Origin: Annulohypoxylon bovei var. microspora
Taxonomy: Eukaryota; Ascomycota; Sordariomycetes; Xylariales; Hypoxylaceae
DNA: 64,000 bases
Assembly: GCA_022836615.1 (NCBI GenBank)
Contig: MU405214.1
Span: forward strand, 524,529 to 588,528
Direction of reading: 5' to 3'
Made by a program: the position numbers and the translations under genes. Shown here piece by piece: positions 56,647 to 64,000 of this stretch (its first letter is position 1; each line of letters starts with the position of its first letter). The notes under the pieces are model-generated. The model saw only the letters and a program-made list of their open reading frames with translations. It was not told the DNA's origin and did not search any database.

Positions 56647-57435
56647 TTACTCTGGATTTTGCAGCCACTGCTGTAGCTTTTTGAGAGAGTATTCGTCATG
56701 TTTCTTCTCGGATGTGAAGAATAGCTCTTCGTACCATCCATCCGTGCCGAGCGACTGGAGATTCGCCCCAAAGGGCTGGCAGGACCCAAAATCGATCAAA
56801 ATAGGCATACTATCCTTGAGCATAATATTGTCCGGGTTGATGTCATTATGTGCTAGCCCTAGTGAATGTAGATAGCGGACAGCCGATTCTAAAGCTTTGT
56901 AAAACTCGATCAGGTCGAGCTGCTTAAAAGCAGGTGTTCGAGAAAACTGCGTCAAGGTCTCATCAAGACGTTCTAGTACTAAGGCTGTGATCCGACCACG
57001 CTTTATGCGGCAACCGAAGTACCCAATGATATTGGGGTGGGGTATTGCGGAAATCTGCTCCATGATGACGGTCTCTTCGAGTATCGCCTTGGGAATATAA
57101 CCAGACCCCTTCATGGTTTCGTAACAGTTCAGCCCCGGTCTCTTAACAAATACTGTATTTTCGTTCAAGCCATCGGGCGCAGTCGTCGATGGAATGTTTT
57201 CTGGGAGCAAAGGGTAGACTTCCTCGTCCTTAACATACTCCAATGCAGAGCTATATTCAGCGAGAGATATTTCCTTCTTTTTTTTAAACAGCTGGCCAAA
57301 GTAGAACTCTTCATCTGGCGTGATGACGTAGAAGGTTACGTATTTTGGTTCGTCCGTCTCTGGATCTAAGGCTTCGATAATGGTGAGGTCTTGGAGAGAT
57401 GTCAAAATTGGCGATTTTCTGTCGGAATAGTCCAT
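56647..57435 (-). CDS. Orphan protein-kinase-like protein
   Basis: A single exon of 262 residues. Kinase subdomains visible: a possible ATP-lysine in TVFVKRPGL, a helix-C region EETVIMEQISAIPHPNIIGY with the Glu, the catalytic loop LAHNDINPDNIMLKD (HND instead of HRD, with Asp and Asn kept), and IDFGSCQPFG (DFG intact). No Gly-rich loop is recognisable at the N-terminus, and the region after DFG is very short, ending soon after TDGWYEELFFTSEKKHDEYS with no full C-lobe. It is therefore a minimal or divergent non-RD kinase, possibly inactive. Such accessory kinase-like genes are common in filamentous ascomycetes next to repeat-rich DNA. It is the last gene before the AT-rich block, and its promoter side faces that block. 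Confidence 0.7.
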   Translation of the reverse strand: MDYSDRKSPILTSLQDLTIIEALDPETDEPKYVTFYVITPDEEFYFGQLFKKKKEISLAEYSSALEYVKDEEVYPLLPENIPSTTAPDGLNENTVFVKRPGLNCYETMKGSGYIPKAILEETVIMEQISAIPHPNIIGYFGCRIKRGRITALVLERLDETLTQFSRTPAFKQLDLIEFYKALESAVRYLHSLGLAHNDINPDNIMLKDSMPILIDFGSCQPFGANLQSLGTDGWYEELFFTSEKKHDEYSLKKLQQWLQNPE

Positions 57436-57660
57436 TTTCTTGCCCGAAATCTAATAAGCAAGGCAACAAAGAAAGCAATAAACCAAACAACAATATATGT
57501 CTAAAGATGTGAGGCTGAGACAAACTGTGAGTGTTGTTTACTTTGAGGTCACGTGAATTATTCAACCCTTCGCAAGATCATGTGATAAAACCCAGATTTA
57601 AAGATATTTTAATCACGTGATGGCTTATAGATTAAAGGTTTCCCACAAAGAAACCTTAGT
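57436..57660. promoter_or_regulatory. Upstream region of the kinase-like gene with E-box-like words
   Basis: Contains CACGTG at 57550-57555 and 57614-57619 and CATGTG at 57579-57584 within about 70 bp. Such palindromes are typical bHLH sites. From here the base composition falls abruptly to very low G+C. Confidence 0.4.
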
Positions 57661-58276
57661 TGTTATAAAGATTAAAATTAATTCAATCCATGATATTTTT
57701 TAAAATGACTTAGTTATGTGATAAGTGTTAAATATTACAAAAGTGGCAAAATTTAAAAACTTAATTTAAATTATTTATTTATGTTAATACACCTTGGAAA
57801 ATTAATAAAAAGATTTTGAAATAATAACTTTTATTAAATACTTAAGTTTTAAACGGCTTAAATTAACACTTTAATCCAAGTGAAAAAAACCCGTTAACCC
57901 ATTAATTTTTTTTTTTACATGATTATAAATTCATTTATAAATAAAAGTGTATTATAAATTACAAGGCTTATAACGTTATAACTTATTTTTAAAAAAAAAA
58001 TAATATTATATAATTATTTTTTTAAAGTGTATATTATTTTCGGTTATAATTTTTTTTATAATAATTATATAATAAAAAAATTTAAATTTTTATTTTATTT
58101 TATTTTATATTATAAACCTTATTATTATCTTTTAAAAAATAAATTTAATAAATTTAATAATTTACTTTTAAACGGTTATTTATTAAATAATAATAATTTA
58201 TTAATTAAATTATATTCGTAAAATTCGATATAAAAAACAAAAAAAATATAAAAATAAAAAAAATAATAATAAAAAT

Positions 58277-58312
58277 AATAATATAAATAATAATATAAAT
58301 AATAATATAAAT
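58277..58312. repeat. 12-bp tandem repeat AATAATATAAAT, three copies
   Basis: Three exact tandem copies with AAT-rich microsatellite extensions on both sides (about 58260-58348), within the AT block. Confidence 0.7.
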
Positions 58313-60099
58313 AATGGTGGTAATATTAATAATAATAATAATAAATAAAAAATAATGTAATATTATTAAATAAAAAATAAAGTTAATAATTAAATATTTA
58401 ATTACTTAAATTCCATAAGGTTTAATAAAGTTATATATTAAAAAGGTGGAAATAAATTAAAGTTAAAGGTTTTTTACAAGTTTAAACATTAATATATTAT
58501 TAAAGAAATATAAAATAATAAGTTTAAATATTATTATAATATAAGTAATTTACTTATAATATAAAAACTTATTTTAATTAAATATTTAATTATTAATGTT
58601 TTAATAAATTATATTTTTAAAGTTATTTAAAGTAATTTTATAAAAAAATTAATACTTAAAGTAATTTATCCCATTGTAATATATTAGTTTACCATATATA
58701 ACCCATTTTTAATTATATATAAATTTAATAATAAAAATGTTAAAAAACTACGATTAACTTTTAACATTTTAATTTTTTAATTTAATTTATAATGTTAAAT
58801 AATTTTATTTTAATATTTTTAATAACTTTAAAAATAACATTTATAATTAATTAAACCTTTTCGATTTTAATAATTAATAATAATAATAAAAAAATAAATA
58901 TAAATATACCGGTAATTTAAACACGTTTATTTCCATTTATTATAATTAAAACGATAATTATATTCGGATTAATATATAAATACGTATTAAGCCGGTGCGA
59001 ATATTTATTATTATTATTATCGTAATGGTATTTAATATAAAAGTTATTAAAATATTTAAATACGACGATATAATTTTAAAACGGGCTTTATTTTACCTTA
59101 TAATTTTTATAAATATATTCCGAAAGTAAAATGATGTTAATTATTATTGCGTATGTAATTATTATTTATTAAAAACCATAAGCATTATTAAAATAAAAAT
59201 ATAAATATATACCTTTAAAGTTAAAAAATAATAATTAAAATTATATTAATTTTAATTTTTAATAATGGTGAATTTATTTAAAAATATAATTATTAAAGGA
59301 AATCGTCCATTTCGGTTTAAATTGTAATTATTATTAATTACTTAATATAATTTTTTAATATATAATAAATTTAATAATAAATATACTTGGATTTTTAATT
59401 ATTAAAATAATAATCTTATTTATAAATATGTTTTTAATTTTTATTAACACTTAAATAATATAATTAATTATGTTAATAACGTCCGTAATTTCGAATTAAT
59501 TATTATTATTAAGAAAAAAATTATGGAAAAAAAGTATAAATTAAATAAAAAAATATTTTTTTTTTTTAAATTTTAATTAAAAGTTTTTATTTAGTTTTAA
59601 TTAAGATTTATTTTATTATTAACGTAAATAAAAGTTTTCGAATCTTTTACGAAATTAAAAGGATTATTATTTTATTTAATAATATTAACATTTTATTTTT
59701 AAAAATGAACGTTTCATATTAAGTTAATTTACCACCGGTTTAACCGTTTCGAATATGTTTTAAAAATAAGCATAAAAGGATTTTTAAATATTATTTATTA
59801 ATAAAAAAAATTAATTATAATATTTATAATGTTATTAAATAAAAAGGTATAAAAGTTAAATTATAATTAAATATAATTTATTAAATAATTTAATATTTAT
59901 TAAAAAAAACTTAAAAATAAATTATTTAAAGGTTAATATATAATCGGTTAATAAAATATATTTAAATAATTAATATGTTATTATTATTTTATAATAATAT
60001 TAACGTATAAAAGTTATAATTTTAATTATTATAAATAAGTATTATTATGTATTTTTAAAGAAATAATTCATTAATGTATATTATTTTAATAAAATAAGT

Positions 60100-60200
60100 G
60101 TCGTTTTAATAATATAAATATTACTTTAATAAAATAAAAGTTTTTTTAATAAAATGTGTATCGTTTTATTAAAATAAATGTAAATTTAATAAAATGTGTT
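60100..60200. repeat. Degenerate tandem repeat of about 25-28 bp
   Basis: TTTTAATAAAATAAGTGTCG-like units repeat four to five times with drift (TCGTTTTAATAA, TTTTAATAAAATGTGTATCG, TTAATAAAATGTG), suggesting an eroded minisatellite or direct-repeat cluster in the AT block. Confidence 0.4.
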
Positions 60201-63200
60201 TATAATATAATACGGGAATAAGATTAATAAAATCTTTGAATTTTTATTATTAAATGGTAAAAAACATTTGTTTTATATAATAAGTAAGTTTAAAACGGTT
60301 TTATTAAATGTGTTATTAAAAAACCTTACAATTATTTAATTAATTTTAATTGGTAATTATAAAATATAAATGAGGTTTAATAAAAAAAATTAATAATTAA
60401 TAAATATTTATTTATTTAAATAAATATTTAATATACGTGTGTGATTTAAGTAATGTGTGGTCTTGTAAAATAAAATAATAAAATATAATAATTTATTTAA
60501 AAAAAAAAGGGGGAAAAAAGGGTTAACACTTATTTTATTATTATATTTTTATGCTTTTTCTTCCTTTTAAATATACTTATTTAAGTAAATAAATAAATAA
60601 GTAAATAACTTTTAAATATAATATTAAGATTAAGAAATATATCATGTTTTTAAGGTTTATTTTTACCGTTAATAATACCTTTATTTAATTAATTTATAAA
60701 AACGTTATTTTTATCCCTTTTTAAACGATCCAAATACTTATTTTATTTTGAAAAAATATATAATCTTTGTATTATTAATTATAAAAATAACGTTAAAAAA
60801 GATAAAAAAATCATGAAATAAACATATAAAAGATTAATATTTAATAATATTAATAATTAATTTATTAAAAATGAATAAATGAAAAAAAATGGTGTTATAA
60901 AATTAATTAATCATTTAATTAATAAATCATCTTTATAACGTAATATATTATCTTTTTAAATATTAAACTACTTATTTTTTAAGTAAATAAGTTTAATATT
61001 TACTTAAATATTTTTATAAATAATGATATTTTATTAATAATATTAATATATGTTAAGGAATCTTTTTATTATTAATTCGTTTTTTTAATTTATTAAAAAT
61101 TATATTAAATATGTTTTATTTAATTTAATATAAAAGCATTACGTTTTTTAATAATATTTAAAAATAAGCATTGTAAGTAATATCTTTCGGCATTAAAATA
61201 AAATATTATTATCTTATTATTAATTAATAATTTTTTAAATGTTTTATATTTAATTTATTTTATTAATTATTATTAAATTCTTTTTTTTCGAAATAAAATT
61301 CTTAGCTTTTAAATATACCTTAACACCTTAACATTTTAATATGAAAATTATATTCCTTTTTAATTTTAAAGTAATTTAAAAGTAATTAATTATTAATTAT
61401 ATACATTATAAGCTTAATATAATATAATATTTACAACCCATTTTCATGATAAAAATATAATTTCGTTAAAATAATTATCCCCGATAAATACGTGTTTAAT
61501 TATGTAACTTTATTAAACTTTAAAAAAAAAACTTACATTTATTATTATTAATTAATTTAAGTTCATATAATTAAATAAAACATATTTTACTTTATTTACA
61601 TTTTATGAAGATATATTAAAAAATAATTACTTATATTTATTTAAATATTTATTTATTTATATTTTAAAAGTATTTAATAAATAAATAAATATTTATTTTA
61701 AAGTAAGTAATTAAATAAAATATCGTTATTAACATCGAAATAATGTGATAATAATGTAATAATAATGAAACATTTAAATATTTAAGTAAGTATTTACCGT
61801 AAATAAATAAATAAATAAATATTAAATAAATAAATATGTAAATATATATTTATTTATTATTATATTACACATTTTATATTTTTATTAATATTATATTACT
61901 AAAATAACTTAATGTTAAAGAAAATTTATAATAACATTAATTAACTTATAAATAATAATTATAATTTATTTTATTTTAAAAATGTGTTTTAATATTTAAA
62001 TATTTGGTTATAATTATGGTATATGTGGCAAAAATAAACTTTAAATATTAAAAGAATTAATTTAAAAACCTTTTAATTAATTTATTTTTTTAAATACGAA
62101 AGTTAATAATTAATTTTTTAATAAGTTATAAATATATCTTTAAAAAGTAAGTTTAATATTAAAAAATAAAAGATCATTTAAATTAATATTAAATTCTTAT
62201 TATTATTTTTTTTATTTTTCCCCGAATGTTAAATTAATAATGTTTAATTTTAAGTAATAAATATATGTAATTATTTTAATAAGTATTTAAATGTTAAGCT
62301 AATAATGTTTAATTTTAAATATATATATAATTATTTTAATAAATATTTAAATAATATATTAAGGTTTTATTTTTATTTTTATTTTTATTTTATAAGAATT
62401 TTTATTAATTAATATTAAAAGAAGGTTTATGGTGTTATATTAAATTAAAGTCGTAAATTAAAAAGTAAATATAAAATGAAAAATTATTTAATATTAATAA
62501 ATAAATAATATACTTAAGTTATTAACTTTAATTATTAAATTATTTATTAATAAAATTAATATTTTTAATAAATAAAAGAAAGAAAAAAAAAGAAAATAAC
62601 GAGTAATGGTTATATATTTTTATAAGTAAAGATTTTAAAATTAATAAAAACCTTAACTTAAAATATAAATTAATAAAATCTTACATTTTTAAAATTACAT
62701 TATATTAACTTAAATAATTTTTAAATTAAATTATGAAAATTATAAAAAAGTAATTTCGTTTTTAATTTAATTTCATTAATATTATTTAAATAATTTAATG
62801 TTTATAACATTTAATTAAATTCTTTTTTTTAAGTTATTATTATTAATTTTATAATATATAAAACCTTAAATTTTAAGTTATAAAACGTTATAAAAAAAAC
62901 ATCCGTTAATAATATATTTATGTTTACTTTAATACTTTTATTATTTTACATTTATTTTCATTTAAAATTATATATATAACCAAGGTTAAATGTTATTAAC
63001 TTATTATTTATTAATAATAAGCTTTAAACGATAAAACTTATTAATTTAATTAAATTCCCACATTTTTAAGGTTTTATTTCTTTTTTTTTTAAATTAACGA
63101 ATTTATTTCATAACTTAACCCGTTATAACGTAAATTATTTATAAAAATATTAATTATTAATAAAAAACTTATATTTAATAATTATTATAATAAAAAAATA

Positions 63201-64000
63201 AAGTTTATATAAATGTACGTATATTTAATAATATAATAAAATTTAAAATTATACGTAATTAATATTCGTTACATAATTTTAAAAATTATATTAGTTTTAT
63301 TAACGGTAAAAGTGGGGTAGTTTTGGAAAATTAATTATTATTTTAAAGTTTTAACGAAAGCGAATAATTACGTTAATTAAGTAATTAATTATTTAAATTA
63401 ATAAATATAAATTTAACCATATGAATTATATTTAAAATATATTAAAAAATTAATTTAATTTTTTTATTAACATACAATGCTTATGTAAGATATAATAAAA
63501 CCGTTTTATAATTACGTTTTAAATTATTTAATAATTTTTACAATTTTATTAAATTAAAAATTAATCTTAAATCGATTTTATTAAAATTAATAAAAAAGGT
63601 TAATGGTGGTGGGGAACATAATCGATGATTATGTAAAGGTTTTTTTTTCTTTTTTTTCCTTTTTTTTAAGTTCGTTTTTAAATTATTCATTTGTTTAATA
63701 AATTATAATTTTTTAACTTTATAAGTTTAAATATAAATAAATTATAAATAATATAATTATAATCGATATATTAAAAAATGGATAATTAATATTTAAATAA
63801 ATATATTAATAATAATAAAAATTAAATTTAATAAAATAAAAGGTAAAATTATTAAATAATTTATAATAATATATTAAATTTTTTATTGTAATGTGGTATT
63901 ATTATTTATATTATTTTTTAATGATTTATTTAATGTTTTTATATTATTTAAATAAATAAATATTTATTATATTTAATTAATTTAAAGTTATTTATTATAA

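Larger units (their letters stand above)
57661..64000. other. AT-rich block without genes, probably RIP-degraded repeat DNA
   Basis: From about 57,660 to the window edge nearly every line is A/T runs with isolated C or G. G+C is roughly a tenth by eye. The longest frame is a 64-codon low-complexity one. No tRNA, rRNA or conserved protein segment can be seen. Such AT isochores in Pezizomycotina usually arise by repeat-induced point mutation of transposons and behave as heterochromatin or centromere-like DNA. It is not mitochondrial DNA by appearance, because no cox, nad or rRNA sequence is recognisable. The origin of the ancestral repeat cannot be read. Confidence 0.75.

Noticed and set aside
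57661..64000. AT block as mitochondrial DNA or a nuclear copy of it
   Set aside because: No cox, nad, atp, rRNA or tRNA sequence is recognisable, G+C is lower than usual for fungal mitochondria, and no long frames exist.

Overview
The window is nuclear DNA of a filamentous ascomycete (Pezizomycotina, most likely a Sordariomycete). Genes carry short introns (about 50-240 bp) with GTAAGT/GTATGT-type donors, CTAAC-like branch sites and YAG acceptors. The protein families are typical of this group: a HET-domain protein, DASH subunit Ask1, CYP61/Erg5, an MMS1_N protein, a HeLo-like/ankyrin protein and a TBC1D20-type GAP. I rebuilt exon structures by hand. Almost every multi-exon model closes in frame from ATG to stop, which is the main support for the coordinates.

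Positions 1-41,200 are a gene-dense housekeeping block: Eaf7 (NuA4; runs off the left edge), a gamma-tubulin complex (GCP) protein, Ask1, a small unknown protein, Erg5, a mitochondrial-type rhodanese, a YIP1-family Golgi protein, the ubiquitin-L40 fusion, Rrn7, eIF5A, Vps52, a membrane-anchored TBC Rab-GAP, an MMS1_N/CPSF-A-like protein, eIF5B and a HET-domain protein. The genes are independent functions rather than an operon-like pathway, although translation (L40, eIF5A, eIF5B), rRNA transcription (Rrn7) and membrane traffic (YIP1, Vps52, TBC) recur.

Positions 41,200-57,500 look accessory. They hold a hAT-like MITE, a large HeLo-like/ankyrin-type gene with a questionable frame junction, a Tsc10-type ketosphinganine reductase, a divergently transcribed pair (Dal5/Tna1-type MFS transporter and salicylate-hydroxylase-like FAD monooxygenase) that could form a small uptake/catabolism module, an interstitial telomere-like repeat, a secreted stand-alone AA8 cytochrome-domain protein, a 1-kb composite repeat element full of minisatellites, and an orphan kinase-like gene. 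A second MITE (pogo/Fot1-like) lies at 26,994-27,376.

From about 57,600 to the right edge the sequence is extremely AT-rich (G+C roughly a tenth by eye) with no credible gene, as expected for a RIP-degraded, heterochromatin-like AT isochore.

The most striking single observation is the ubiquitin-L40 gene. The canonical 128-residue protein is restored only if the start codon is split A|TG by an intron and is followed by a 7-nt coding micro-exon.
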